64,000 nt of DNA from Rhodoferax sp. GW822-FHT02A01 (lineage in GTDB: Bacteria; Pseudomonadota; Gammaproteobacteria; Burkholderiales; Burkholderiaceae_C). Position 1 is the stretch's first letter, and every line of letters starts with the position of its first letter. The notes under the pieces were generated by a model. The model was not told the origin of the DNA and made no database searches. It saw only the letters and a program-made list of their open reading frames with translations. Positions 1-8,785 of this stretch are shown here, one piece after another. The stretch is from NCBI RefSeq assembly GCF_038784515.1, contig NZ_CP152376.1, positions 868,001-932,000 of the forward strand, read 5' to 3'. Position numbers and translations under genes: made by a program.

Positions 1-175
1 GTTGCGGCTGCTGTTCAGGAAAGTCAGAGGTGACGGCGGAGAGGAGGTATTTGCTGAATTCATAGACAACGCCTTCAGGTACATTCATCACGGAGGCGAC
101 CTTCTCCAGTCGGGGGGACTGGTCGCTGCGGCTTGCTCCCTTGTGTGACCTGCGGTAGCGGAAATGCACATCCAT
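1..175 (-). CDS. hypothetical protein, N-terminal part
   Basis: An open frame reads leftward from an ATG at 175 to the window edge without a stop, giving 58 residues (begins MDVHFRYRRS, visible end SDFPEQQPQ). A strong ribosome binding site, GGAGGAG, lies about 6 bases upstream of the ATG, so the start is well supported. It is divergent from the sigma-54 activator that begins at 459. The visible part is charged and shows no membrane segment or motif I recognise. The C-terminal part is outside the window, so no function is assigned. Confidence 0.5.
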   Translation of the reverse strand, partial: MDVHFRYRRSHKGASRSDQSPRLEKVASVMNVPEGVVYEFSKYLLSAVTSDFPEQQPQ

Positions 176-458
176 TGCTTTCTCCTCCAATGAGACTTTG
201 GCAAATTGCCAGGCGTGCAACCGGAAGACGCGGAACCCGTTCAAGCCGGGCCTCATGCCCAATCGCGGCGACCGCATCACCGAGGGTGAAAGTTCGCTTG
301 GAAACATGCGGGGTCGATTGCTGTGCCGATCCGGCAAATTAGAAGACAACAGAAGTCTTCACACTGTAAATCCCACTTAGCAATCACCGTGCCCAAGGCC
401 CGGACAAACACAATGCACGGGCCGCAACTTGCGGTGAATCTGGAAGCGGAGCAAGTTG
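176..458. other. divergent intergenic region
   Basis: About 280 bases lie between the leftward hypothetical gene and the rightward sigma-54 activator. It must hold the promoters of both. I see no convincing -35/-10 pair or clear operator. Short open frames here lack ribosome binding sites and resemble no known protein. Confidence 0.4.
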
Positions 459-1934
459 ATGAGTCAGGTACCGACATTGAGATCTTCCGATCGATTCGAA
501 GCATCCTTCTCTTTATTGGCGACAGACAAATCCATGGAGTCGGACGAGGTCCGAAAGCTGTTGCAAGTCGCCACAGACTCCCTGCTTGGTCACATTGCCA
601 CCATGTGCGAAGGTGCACTCATTGTGGACAAGGACGCCCGCATAGTGTGGATGAACGAGCGCTACCCCCATCGCCTGGGCATCACCGATCTCGCTGGGAC
701 CATCGGTAAACCGGTGGAGCAAATATTGCCCAATAGCCTGATGCGCACCGTGGTGGAAACCGGTCGCCCGATCATGCTGGACATCATGGAGTTTGGATCT
801 GAGAGCTTTGTCGTGGTGCGCCTGCCTCTGCGCGACGGCGACCACAACATCATCGGTGCGATCGGAATAATTCTGCTCGACAATGCTTTGGGACTGGCGC
901 CTCTTGTCGGTCGCTACAACCGACTCCGGCAAGACTATTCGGATGCACAGAACAAGCTTGCACTGGCGCGCCGAGCCAAGTACACACTCGGCAGCATCGT
1001 CGGCGGTTCACCCGCCTGCATTCAGCTCAAGCTCCAGGCGCGCCGCGCCGCGCGCTCCAACGCTGCCGTGCTGATCCAGGGTGAAACGGGCACGGGCAAA
1101 GAGTTGCTCGCCCAGGCCATACACAACGCCAGTGACCGCGCCAGCAAGCCCTTTGTTGCAGTCAATATCGCGGCCATTCCGGCGAACCTGCTGGAATCCG
1201 AATTCTTCGGCCACGCTGCCGGTGCATTCACGGGCGCTGACCGCAAGGGGCGCGAAGGCAAATTCAAGATGGCAAATGGTGGCACGCTGTTTCTGGATGA
1301 AATTGGCGACATGTCTGCCGCCGTCCAGGCCAAGTTGCTGCGCGTATTGCAGGAAGGGGAATTCGAGGCACTGGGCTCCAATCGACTGGAGACCGTCGAC
1401 GTGCGCATTGTTGCAGCGACCAGTTGTGACCTGCAGGTCGAGATGGCCGCAGGTCGCTTTCGCCCCGACCTGTTTTACCGCCTCAACGTAGTCAGCCTAC
1501 ACGTGCCACCACTACGGGAGCGGACTTCGGACTTGCCCGCCCTGTGCGAGCATCTGTTGGACAGCCTGACGCAAAAGCTCAGGCTGCCCCCTCGGGAAAT
1601 CACGCCCGACGCGCTGAATCGGCTGGCACAGCATGCCTGGCCCGGCAACGTTCGGGAGTTGAGCAACATTCTGGAACGGGTGCTTCTGATGAGCGATGCA
1701 GACACGATCACCCTGGAAGCGGTGAACGCAGTGCTCCCAGCAGCCGCCCCTAACCCTGCAGAACCAGTAGCTGCCGCAGCGTTCACGTTAACCGATACCT
1801 TGCGCAATGCCGAAAAAATTGCCATAGCGCAAGCACTGCTTGCATGTGCTGGCAATCGCACGCGTGCAGCACAGCAGCTGGGCATATCGCGGACCAGCCT
1901 GTATGAAAAGGTGACGCTGCACGGGCTTTCCTGA
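459..1934 (+). CDS. sigma-54-dependent transcriptional activator (PAS-AAA-Fis)
   Basis: A bacterial enhancer-binding protein of 491 residues that would remodel sigma-54 RNA polymerase with ATP. In order: a PAS-like sensor (about residues 45-145), a linker, the AAA+ core with Walker A GETGTGKE (208-215), the sigma-54-contacting GAFTGA loop (about 255-260) and Walker B LFLDEIGD (about 277-284), then a Fis-type helix-turn-helix (about 463-485). The ATG at 459 has GGAG 7 bases upstream; a later ATG at 534 is less likely. There is no receiver domain, so it probably senses a small ligand through the PAS domain. A sigma-54 promoter lies directly downstream, before the permease, which is almost certainly its target. 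The architecture and neighbours resemble the Pseudomonas 3-hydroxybutyrate regulator HbcR, but the ligand is inferred. Confidence 0.9.
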   Translation: MSQVPTLRSSDRFEASFSLLATDKSMESDEVRKLLQVATDSLLGHIATMCEGALIVDKDARIVWMNERYPHRLGITDLAGTIGKPVEQILPNSLMRTVVETGRPIMLDIMEFGSESFVVVRLPLRDGDHNIIGAIGIILLDNALGLAPLVGRYNRLRQDYSDAQNKLALARRAKYTLGSIVGGSPACIQLKLQARRAARSNAAVLIQGETGTGKELLAQAIHNASDRASKPFVAVNIAAIPANLLESEFFGHAAGAFTGADRKGREGKFKMANGGTLFLDEIGDMSAAVQAKLLRVLQEGEFEALGSNRLETVDVRIVAATSCDLQVEMAAGRFRPDLFYRLNVVSLHVPPLRERTSDLPALCEHLLDSLTQKLRLPPREITPDALNRLAQHAWPGNVRELSNILERVLLMSDADTITLEAVNAVLPAAAPNPAEPVAAAAFTLTDTLRNAEKIAIAQALLACAGNRTRAAQQLGISRTSLYEKVTLHGLS

Positions 1935-1951
1935 AAAGACATCCGGAGAAG

Positions 1952-1966
1952 CGGACACGCCGTCCG
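1952..1966. promoter_or_regulatory. inverted repeat, candidate upstream activator site
   Basis: CGGAC and GTCCG arms separated by 5 bases form a perfect 5-bp inverted repeat, starting 17 bases after the activator stop. It lies about 75 bases upstream of the -24 element of the sigma-54 promoter, a usual distance for an enhancer-binding protein. A role as a weak terminator is the alternative, but no T-run follows. Confidence 0.35.
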
Positions 1967-1990
1967 GTGCGCCAGACACATTGCAGGACA

Positions 1991-2012
1991 AAACCCTCTA
2001 AACGCAGGGTTT
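1991..2012. promoter_or_regulatory. 7-bp inverted repeat, candidate activator site
   Basis: AAACCCT and AGGGTTT flank an 8-base spacer and are perfectly complementary. The repeat sits about 30 bases upstream of the -24 box. It could be a second half of the activator binding region or a short hairpin; no T-run follows it. Confidence 0.35.
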
Positions 2013-2040
2013 ACCCGTGACGAATCCCCCGCATTTTGAC

Positions 2041-2056
2041 TGGCAAGACTTTTGCA
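2041..2056 (+). promoter_or_regulatory. sigma-54 (RpoN) promoter of the permease operon
   Basis: TGGCAAG-N4-TTGCA matches the -24/-12 consensus TGGCACG-N4-TTGCW with one mismatch. The invariant GG (2042-2043) and GC (2054-2055) are exactly 12 bases apart. Transcription would begin near 2068, about 40 bases before the permease ATG. An activator with a GAFTGA motif is encoded immediately upstream, which strongly supports the call. Confidence 0.9.
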
Positions 2057-2107
2057 AAGTCCCAGCACTTCACACGGGTTGTGTGATTGCATAACGAGGA
2101 GATATCT

Positions 2108-3508
2108 ATGGCATTTTTGATTGTTCTGGCAGCCCTATGCTTTCTGATGTTTGTTGCCTACCGAGGCTACAGCGTCATATTGTTTGCCCCGGTGGCTGCT
2201 CTGGGCGCCGTGCTGCTGACCGACCCCGGCATGGTCGCGCCCATGTTCACCGGTTTGTTCATGGACAAGATGGTGGGGTTTGTCAAAAGCTACTTCCCGG
2301 TATTCCTGTTGGGCGCCGTGTTTGGCAAAGTCATTGAGCTCTCGGGCTTTTCCAAGGCCATTGTTTCTTCGGTGATCCAGATGCTGGGCAGTGGACGTGC
2401 CATGCTGTCCATCGTGCTGGTCTGCGCCTTGCTCACCTATGGTGGCGTATCGCTGTTCGTGGTGGTCTTTGCCGTGTACCCCTTTGCAGCGGAAATGTTC
2501 CGTCAGAGCGATATTCCCAAGCGACTGATTCCGGGCACCATTGCGTTAGGGGCCTTCAGCTTCACCATGGACTCGCTGCCAGGCACGCCCCAGATCCAGA
2601 ATTTGATCCCCACCACATTCTTCAAGACCAATATCTATGCAGCACCCTGGCTTGGAAGCATAGGCGCACTGTTCATCTTCTTCGCCGGCATGGCCTATCT
2701 GGAATGGCGCCGCCGCAGTGCGCTGGCTGCAGGTGAAGGCTATGGCACGGGACACAGCAACGAACCGGAGCCGTTCGACCATTCCGAAAAACTCGCCAAC
2801 CCCTGGGTGGCCATTCTTCCGCTGGTCCTCGTCGGCGCAACCAACCGCCTGTTCACCGACCTCATTCCCAAGGTCTATGGCAAATCGGTCGAGTTCATTC
2901 CGGCCGTCATCGGCAAGGCCACGCCCGTCACGCAGGACGTCACCAAGGTGGCCGCCATCTGGGCAGTGGAAGGCGCGCTGCTGGTGGGCATTCTGTCGGT
3001 CATCGTGTTCGCATACAAAGGGGTGATTGCCAAGTTTGCGGAGGGCACCAAAAGTGCCATTGCAGGTGCGTTGCTGGCCTCCATGAACACCGCTTCCGAG
3101 TACGGATTCGGTGCCATCATCGCCGCCCTGCCCGGATTTCTGGTGGTCGCCAACGCCCTGCAATCCATACCCAACCCGCTGATCAACGAAGCCATCACCG
3201 TCACCTCGCTGGCGGGCATTACCGGATCGGCATCGGGTGGCATGGGCATCGCACTGGCTGCCATGTCCGACTTCTTCATCCAGGCGGCCAACACCGCGGG
3301 CATACCACTGGAGGTTCTGCACCGCGTGGCCTCCATGGCCAGCGGCGGCATGGACACCTTGCCGCACAACGGCGCCGTCATCACCCTGCTGGCCGTCACC
3401 GGGCTCACGCACCGCGTGGCCTATCGCGACATTTTCGCCATCACCCTGCTCAAGACCTCGGCGGTTTTCGTGGTGATTGCCGTCTACTACCTGACCGGAC
3501 TTGTGTAG
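2108..3508 (+). CDS. GntP-family permease (organic acid transporter)
   Basis: An inner-membrane proton symporter of 466 residues with about 12 hydrophobic segments along its length, beginning MAFLIVLAALCFLMF. The ATG at 2108 has the ribosome binding site AGGAG 8 bases upstream; an in-frame TTG-type start at 2087 is less likely. It follows a sigma-54 promoter and ends 6 bases before the CoA-transferase gene, so the two form an operon. GntP proteins import gluconate or related carboxylates. Beside a ketoacid-type CoA-transferase, the likely substrate is a short-chain hydroxy or keto acid such as 3-hydroxybutyrate or acetoacetate; that is inference from context. Confidence 0.85.
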   Translation: MAFLIVLAALCFLMFVAYRGYSVILFAPVAALGAVLLTDPGMVAPMFTGLFMDKMVGFVKSYFPVFLLGAVFGKVIELSGFSKAIVSSVIQMLGSGRAMLSIVLVCALLTYGGVSLFVVVFAVYPFAAEMFRQSDIPKRLIPGTIALGAFSFTMDSLPGTPQIQNLIPTTFFKTNIYAAPWLGSIGALFIFFAGMAYLEWRRRSALAAGEGYGTGHSNEPEPFDHSEKLANPWVAILPLVLVGATNRLFTDLIPKVYGKSVEFIPAVIGKATPVTQDVTKVAAIWAVEGALLVGILSVIVFAYKGVIAKFAEGTKSAIAGALLASMNTASEYGFGAIIAALPGFLVVANALQSIPNPLINEAITVTSLAGITGSASGGMGIALAAMSDFFIQAANTAGIPLEVLHRVASMASGGMDTLPHNGAVITLLAVTGLTHRVAYRDIFAITLLKTSAVFVVIAVYYLTGLV

Positions 3509-3514
3509 GTCCGC

Positions 3515-5149
3515 ATGCAGACACAGGCAATGGCCGCCACGCTGCGCGGCAGCCCCACTGGCAAGGTCGTCAGCGCGCGCCAGGCGGCCCAGTTGATACG
3601 GGATGGCGACACGGTAGCCACAGGCGGCTTTGTGGGTATCGGCTTCGCAGAAAACCTGGCAGTTGCCATTGAAACGCTGTTTCTTGAAGGGCAGCGTGCC
3701 AGCGACTCCTCTGTGGGCCATCCCCGCAACCTGACCCTGGTGTATGCGGCGGGTCAGGGCGATGGGCAGGAGCGCGGTCTCAACCACCTGGGTCACCCGG
3801 GTCTGGTGCGTCGCGTGGTGGGTGGGCATTGGGGGTTGGTGCCCAAGCTCCAGCATCTGGCCTTGAACAACCTCATCGAGGCCTGGAACTTGCCCCAGGG
3901 TGTCATCTGCCATCTGTTCCGTGACATCGCTGCAGGCAAGCCGGGCACACTGACCCACGTGGGACTGGGCACTTTTGTCGACCCGCGCCATGGCGGCGGC
4001 AAGCTCAATGAAATAACCAGGCAGTGCGGAACGGAGCTGGTAAGACTCATGGAGCTCGATGGCCAGGAGTACCTGTTCTACAAGGCCTTCCCCATCCATG
4101 TCGGTCTGATACGGGGCACCACCGCCGACGCCGATGGCAATATCACCATGGAGCGCGAAGCCCTCACTCTGGAGGCGCAAGCCATTGCCATGGCAGCCCA
4201 CAACAGCGGTGGCATCGTCATCGCCCAGGTTGAACGCATTGCCGAACGCCACTCGCTCAACCCGCGCCAGGTCAAAGTGCCTGGGGTATTGGTGGACTGC
4301 GTTGTCGTTGCCGAGAAGCCCGCGTACCACCAGCAAACTTTTGTGGAGCCCTACAGCGCTGTCTTTGCCTCCGAGATCCGCCAGCCTGACCATGCACTGC
4401 CTGCGATGAAGCTCGATGCGCGCAAGATCATTGCGCGCCGCGCCGCCATGGAGATAAAAGCCAATGACGTAGTCAACCTCGGTATCGGCATGCCCGAAGG
4501 GCTGGCCGCGGTGGCAGCAGAAGAAAACATCGCAGACCTCATGACCCTCACCACCGAGCCCGGCGTGATTGGGGGCATTCCCGCTGGGGGATTGAATTTC
4601 GGCGCGGCCACCAATGCTCAGGCCATCATCGACCAACCCAGCCAGTTTGACTTCTATGACGGCGGCGGACTGGATGTCGCCTTTCTCGGCCTTGCACAGG
4701 CAGACCGACAGGGCAACATCAATGTGTCCCGGTTCGGCAACAAATTGGCCGGCGCTGGCGGCTTCATCAACATCAGCCAGAACGCCAGACGGGTGGTCTT
4801 TGTCGGCACATTCACCGCGGGCCAACTGGAACTTTCGGTTGCGCGAGGGCGGGTGCACATCCACCAGGAAGGAAGCGCCCGCAAGTTCTTGCATGCGGTC
4901 GAACACCGTACCTTCAGCGGCGCCATCGCATGGGCACGCGGCAAACCGGTTCTGTACATCACCGAGCGCTGTGTCTTTCAGCTTGGCAGCGAAGGGCTGG
5001 AGTTGATTGAAATCGCCCCCGGCATTGACCTGCAGCGTGACATCCTGGACCACATGGACTTTGTTCCCGCCATGCAAGGCGCCCCCCGGCTCATGGACGC
5101 ACGCATCTTCCACGACGAACCCATGGGCCTGCGCCACCAACTCCTGTAA
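3515..5149 (+). CDS. acyl-CoA:carboxylate CoA-transferase, single chain
   Basis: A 544-residue fusion of the alpha and beta halves of a family I CoA-transferase, like E. coli YdiF or propionate CoA-transferase. It would move CoA from acetyl- or succinyl-CoA to a short-chain acid through a glutamyl-CoA intermediate. The N-terminal half contains the [16 protein letters not shown] loop near residue 38. The C-terminal half has NLGIGMPEG and TTEPGVIGG, whose glutamate (about residue 348) is the expected catalytic residue. The ATG at 3515 lies 6 bases after the permease stop; ATG 3530 is an alternative. Co-expression with the permease under the sigma-54 promoter suggests it activates the imported acid. 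Confidence 0.88.
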   Translation: MQTQAMAATLRGSPTGKVVSARQAAQLIRDGDTVATGGFVGIGFAENLAVAIETLFLEGQRASDSSVGHPRNLTLVYAAGQGDGQERGLNHLGHPGLVRRVVGGHWGLVPKLQHLALNNLIEAWNLPQGVICHLFRDIAAGKPGTLTHVGLGTFVDPRHGGGKLNEITRQCGTELVRLMELDGQEYLFYKAFPIHVGLIRGTTADADGNITMEREALTLEAQAIAMAAHNSGGIVIAQVERIAERHSLNPRQVKVPGVLVDCVVVAEKPAYHQQTFVEPYSAVFASEIRQPDHALPAMKLDARKIIARRAAMEIKANDVVNLGIGMPEGLAAVAAEENIADLMTLTTEPGVIGGIPAGGLNFGAATNAQAIIDQPSQFDFYDGGGLDVAFLGLAQADRQGNINVSRFGNKLAGAGGFINISQNARRVVFVGTFTAGQLELSVARGRVHIHQEGSARKFLHAVEHRTFSGAIAWARGKPVLYITERCVFQLGSEGLELIEIAPGIDLQRDILDHMDFVPAMQGAPRLMDARIFHDEPMGLRHQLL

Positions 5150-5170
5150 ACCGCCTGGGAAAGGCGTTTG
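5148..5170 (+). terminator. hairpin after the CoA-transferase, possible terminator
   Basis: Starting at the stop codon, CGCCT (5152-5156) pairs with AGGCG (5162-5166) across a 5-base loop, flanked by AAA and TTT. The T-run is only three bases, so it is a weak intrinsic terminator at best. It ends the operon that starts at the sigma-54 promoter. Confidence 0.4.
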
Positions 5171-5397
5171 CAACGAGGCACCGCCTGTGCCTGTATGAGT
5201 GAGATGGCGTAGGATAAAATCCTCCTCCCGAACATGTGTGATTGCCGGTGCACACGGGATGCCAGACATCCTGTCTTTGCCCCAGACACCCCCTGAATAC
5301 AGCCCTGCAAGCGTGGAATGCGCGCAGCGATTCCCTTGGGTATCGCGGGCCGGTTCGCCATGACACAGACGTTTTGAATGCAGATGACCCCTTCGAT
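5171..5397. other. intergenic leader of the DUF3348 operon
   Basis: This 230-base stretch should contain the promoter for the four-gene operon. It holds a small perfect inverted repeat, AGGAT-AAA-ATCCT (5211-5223). An open frame joins DUF3348 from upstream (from 5242), but its composition and lack of a ribosome binding site suggest it is untranslated. Confidence 0.35.
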
Positions 5398-6177
5398 ATG
5401 ACGCGGACTTTGGCGCGTACCCACTTGCACAGCACAAGCTTTGTTCGAGTTCTTGCCGACCTGGTGGAACTGGATGCGGTGGAGTCGCGTGCCGCCTTTG
5501 CCGAGAAGCTGGCGCAGTGGATTCATATTGCCGACGCCATCACCTTGCGTGCCGCGCACAATGCCGCCGCACCCACTACAGCAGACACAAGCAGTGTGAA
5601 GCCTTCGCAGGCCGCTGCGCATGTGCGCGAGGCATTCACGCACGCACGTGCAGCATTGGAAAAGACATTGCATGCGGGTGCAGACAGCAGCGCCAAACCC
5701 GGCGCAGCACGCACCAGCCTGCCCCGTCCCAAGCGCGGCACGCCGGCCGAATTGGCCGGTGCCTACGAGCCTTACAAGCGCTACTACGTCGCCCACCAGC
5801 GCGAGATGGAGCTGAAGATCAAACCCCTGCGCGCCAAGGTGCGCAGCGCCGTCGCCGAAATGTCACCCACGCTGCAACAGCTGGCCGCACTGGACGCGGC
5901 ATTCGACGGCATTCTGCAAGAGCGCGAAGCCATGCTGCTGGCCAAGGTTCCCGCCCTGCTGGAGCAGCGCTTCAAGCGATTGCGCAAGACACACCAGGAT
6001 GCGCAAGCCGCAACCGGGCTGGAGGACAATCCCGACCTTTGGACGCAAGCCGACGGATGGCTCACGCGCTTTGCGCAGGAAATGCAAACCGTATTGCTCG
6101 CAGAGCTGGATCTACGCCTGCAACCCACCGTGGGGCTGATGGAAGCCCTCGATAACGAAATACCCACCTTTTCATGA
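5398..6177 (+). CDS. DUF3348 family protein
   Basis: First gene of a four-gene operon, 259 residues if it starts at the ATG at 5398 (MTRTLARTHLHSTSF). The frame is open 156 bases further upstream, and TTG 5374 is another candidate. The protein is soluble, rich in alanine, basic and charged residues, and mainly helical. A conserved block near YEPYKRYYVAHQREME (residues 122-137) precedes a long predicted coiled region. It has no signal peptide or membrane segment. It overlaps the DUF802 gene by 4 bases (ATGA), implying translational coupling. DUF3348 has no assigned function as far as I know; constant pairing with MotA- and MotB-like partners suggests a cytoplasmic component of that machine. 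Confidence 0.8.
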   Translation: MTRTLARTHLHSTSFVRVLADLVELDAVESRAAFAEKLAQWIHIADAITLRAAHNAAAPTTADTSSVKPSQAAAHVREAFTHARAALEKTLHAGADSSAKPGAARTSLPRPKRGTPAELAGAYEPYKRYYVAHQREMELKIKPLRAKVRSAVAEMSPTLQQLAALDAAFDGILQEREAMLLAKVPALLEQRFKRLRKTHQDAQAATGLEDNPDLWTQADGWLTRFAQEMQTVLLAELDLRLQPTVGLMEALDNEIPTFS

Positions 6178-8144
6178 ACAGACACTTTTTCACCGGCGCC
6201 TTTGCCCTGGGCGCCCTGGCCGTTGCCTGGGTTGCGTTTGGTTTTCTGGGTACCAACACCCTGGCGCTGACCATGACGCTGCTCATAGGCGCCATCTACG
6301 CCTATGGCGCACGGGAACTGCGCGACTTCCGCCACGCAACTGCCAGTCTGACCACTGCACTGACAACCATACCCGAGGGGCTGTCCGATCTGGGCAGCTG
6401 GTTGGCCGGAGTCCATTCCTCATTGCAGAACCCGGTGCGCTTGCGCATCGAGGGCGAGCGTGTTGGCCTGCCGGGGCCGGCGCTCACCCCTTATCTGCTG
6501 GGCCTGTTGGTGATGCTGGGCATGCTGGGCACCTTCCTGGGCATGGTGGTCACACTCAACGGTGCGGTGTTTGCGCTGGAGGGCACCTCCGACCTGCAGG
6601 CCATTCGCACCGCATTTGCCACGCCCATCAAGGGTTTGGGCTTGGCCTTTGGTACTTCGGTGGCCGGTGTGGCGTCCTCTGCCATGCTGGGCCTGATGTC
6701 TGCCTTGAGCCGGCGTGAGCGCGCCCACGCAGCGCAGTTGCTGGAGACCCGGATTGCGCAGCAGCTGCGCCCCTTCTCGCTGACCCACCAGCGGCAGGAA
6801 ACACTGAAGGCACTGCAACTGCAGTCCCAGGCCTTGCCCCAGGTGGTGGACAAGCTGCAGGACTTGATGCAACAGATGCACCACATGAGCCTGCAGCTCA
6901 ATGAGCGGCTGCTCAGCAACCAGGAGAGTTTTCACAGCAACATCCAGGGCGTCTACAGCGAGCTGGCACATACCGTGGACCAATCGCTGCGCGAGACCCT
7001 GCTGCACAGCGCGCAAGTTGCCGGGCAGAGCCTGCAACCCGTGGTACAGGCCGCCATGGCGGGCATTGCCACCGAAGCCCAGCAAATGCACGAGCGCCTG
7101 GTTGCCACCACCCGCGAGCAACTGGAAGCATTTGGTGCGTCGCATGCGCAACGATCTGGAGCCTTGCTGCAGGAGGTCAAGCATGCCTATGCCGCTCTGC
7201 AAGCCGACCAGACGCAGAACGAAGCCGAGCGGCTGCAGCAATGGAAGGGATCGCTGGACGCGCTGGCGCAGACCACGCAACAGGCTGCGGCAGACGCACA
7301 AATCCGCAACGAGAGCACTCTTGCCGAAATCACCCGTTTGCTGGCCAGCTCCGAAGAACTGGTGCAAAGCCGCATCGCGTCCGAAGCCGCATGGACGCAA
7401 ACGCATGGCGCACAGATGGCGCAGTTGCTGGAACTGTGGCGCACCGAGCTGGGAGCCTTGCGCGACCAGGAAGCAGAGCGCGGCAACGCCGCCGTCGAGC
7501 GACTGGACGCGCTGCAAACCGCTGTGCGCACCCATCTGACCACCTTGGGTACCGCGTTGGAGGAGCCGATTGCCCGCCTCATAGCGACCGCATCCGAGGC
7601 ACCTCGCGCAGCAGCAGACGTGATCGGCAAGCTGCGTCAGGAGGTATCCAACAGCGCAGCCCGCGACAACGAATTGCTGGAGGAGCGCGGCCGCATTCTG
7701 GAAACACTGAACGGGCTGCTGGCATCCATACACCACGCGTCAGCGGAGCAGCGTGGCGTCATCGATGCGCTGGTTTCCTCTTCGGCTCAGGTGCTGCAAG
7801 CGGCCAGCAACCAGTTTGCCGACCAGACGGCCGCCGAGGCCGCCAAGCTGGCAGACATATCAGCCGGCGTCACCAGCAGTGCCGTGGAAGTATCGGCGCT
7901 GGGGGAGACCTTTGGCTTTGCAGTGCGCTCCTTCAACGACGCCAACGAGAAGCTCATTGCCAGCCTGCAACGCATCGAAGACGCGCTGGGCAAGTCCATG
8001 GCCCGCAGCGACGACCAGCTGGCCTACTACGTGGCCCAGGCGCGCGAGATCATTGACCTGAGCATCATGTCGCAGAAAGAGGTGGTCGAAGAATTGCGCC
8101 AGCTCCCGGCCAGGCAGGCAGCCCTGGCGGATGAGGCCGCGTGA
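6174..8144 (+). CDS. DUF802 protein, MotA/ExbB-like membrane subunit with long coiled tail
   Basis: A 656-residue inner-membrane protein. Hydrophobic segments lie at about residues 5-25, 27-45, 103-127 and 150-178, and the last two carry glycine-rich stretches (LGMLGTFLGMVVTLNG; GLGLAFGTSVAGVASS) like the proton-channel helices of MotA, TolQ and ExbB. From about 190 to the end it is a long heptad-rich helical tail with many Gln, Glu and Ala residues. This layout, a MotA-like core plus a long cytoplasmic tail, recalls ZorA of the Zorya defence system. It overlaps DUF3348 by 4 bases, and its stop overlaps the start of the OmpA-like gene. It probably forms the pentameric part of a proton-driven motor, but the driven process is unknown. 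Confidence 0.8.
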   Translation: MNRHFFTGAFALGALAVAWVAFGFLGTNTLALTMTLLIGAIYAYGARELRDFRHATASLTTALTTIPEGLSDLGSWLAGVHSSLQNPVRLRIEGERVGLPGPALTPYLLGLLVMLGMLGTFLGMVVTLNGAVFALEGTSDLQAIRTAFATPIKGLGLAFGTSVAGVASSAMLGLMSALSRRERAHAAQLLETRIAQQLRPFSLTHQRQETLKALQLQSQALPQVVDKLQDLMQQMHHMSLQLNERLLSNQESFHSNIQGVYSELAHTVDQSLRETLLHSAQVAGQSLQPVVQAAMAGIATEAQQMHERLVATTREQLEAFGASHAQRSGALLQEVKHAYAALQADQTQNEAERLQQWKGSLDALAQTTQQAAADAQIRNESTLAEITRLLASSEELVQSRIASEAAWTQTHGAQMAQLLELWRTELGALRDQEAERGNAAVERLDALQTAVRTHLTTLGTALEEPIARLIATASEAPRAAADVIGKLRQEVSNSAARDNELLEERGRILETLNGLLASIHHASAEQRGVIDALVSSSAQVLQAASNQFADQTAAEAAKLADISAGVTSSAVEVSALGETFGFAVRSFNDANEKLIASLQRIEDALGKSMARSDDQLAYYVAQAREIIDLSIMSQKEVVEELRQLPARQAALADEAA

Positions 8145-8785
8145 TGGAAGAGCATGACGCAGGGCTGGAGCAGACTGCACCGGTCTGGGCGGTCTTCGGC
8201 GATCTGATGTCGGGCCTGCTGGGAGCCTTTGTGCTCCTGCTGGTAGGCGTGCTGGTGGTGCAGTTGCAGCTGACCAACCACCTGCAGGACGAAGTGAAGA
8301 AGCGCCAGCAGGAAGAACAGCGCCGCATGTCGCTGGAAAAAGCGCTGGCCATTCCTCTGGCCTCGGGGCGCATCACCTTGAACAACGGGCGCATCGGTAT
8401 CAGCGGCCGTGTGTTGTTCTCGCTGAACTCGGACCAGCTGCAGCCCGAGGGACGCCAGTTGCTGGTCAGCTTGGTCACGCCGCTGAAGGCCTATCTGACA
8501 GCGCGCGATGAGTTGCTGATGGTCAGCGGCTTTACCGATGACAAATCGGTGCGCAGCACCAGCCAGTTCGAGGACAACTGGGAGCTGTCGGCCCAACGCG
8601 CGCTCACGGTGACACGCACCCTGATTGATGCGGGCATGCCCTCCTCCATGGTCTTCGCAGCCGCCTTTGGCTCCGAACAACCCGTCACACCCAATGTGAA
8701 CGAGGCCGCGCGCGCGCAGAACCGGCGCGTGGAAATGGCCCCCGTGCCCAAGGCACCGCATGACAGCGCAGCACCCCAGCAATAG
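8144..8785 (+). CDS. OmpA/MotB-like peptidoglycan-binding motor subunit
   Basis: A 213-residue protein with a single N-terminal membrane helix (about 18-40) followed by a short coiled linker and an OmpA/MotB C-terminal domain (about 80-200). Asp20 in FGDLMSGLLGAF occupies the position of the ion-binding aspartate of MotB (Asp32 in E. coli). The C-terminal domain has the NRRVEMAPVP signature that replaces the usual NRRVEI. The start is the ATG at 8144, overlapping the DUF802 stop; a GTG at 8141 would add one residue. Together with DUF802 it makes a MotA/MotB-type stator pair. It lies in an operon without flagellar or Tol genes. Confidence 0.85.
   Translation: MEEHDAGLEQTAPVWAVFGDLMSGLLGAFVLLLVGVLVVQLQLTNHLQDEVKKRQQEEQRRMSLEKALAIPLASGRITLNNGRIGISGRVLFSLNSDQLQPEGRQLLVSLVTPLKAYLTARDELLMVSGFTDDKSVRSTSQFEDNWELSAQRALTVTRTLIDAGMPSSMVFAAAFGSEQPVTPNVNEAARAQNRRVEMAPVPKAPHDSAAPQQ

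Noticed and set aside
2546..5437. 963-residue minus-strand open frame opposite the permease and CoA-transferase
   Set aside because: It is a long shadow of two well-supported plus-strand genes. It is rich in Gly, His and Gln, has no ribosome binding site and matches no known protein.
6420..7736. 438-residue minus-strand frame inside the DUF802 gene
   Set aside because: Leu/Gln/Gly-rich shadow of the coiled-tail coding region; DUF802 has family support and overlapping neighbours.
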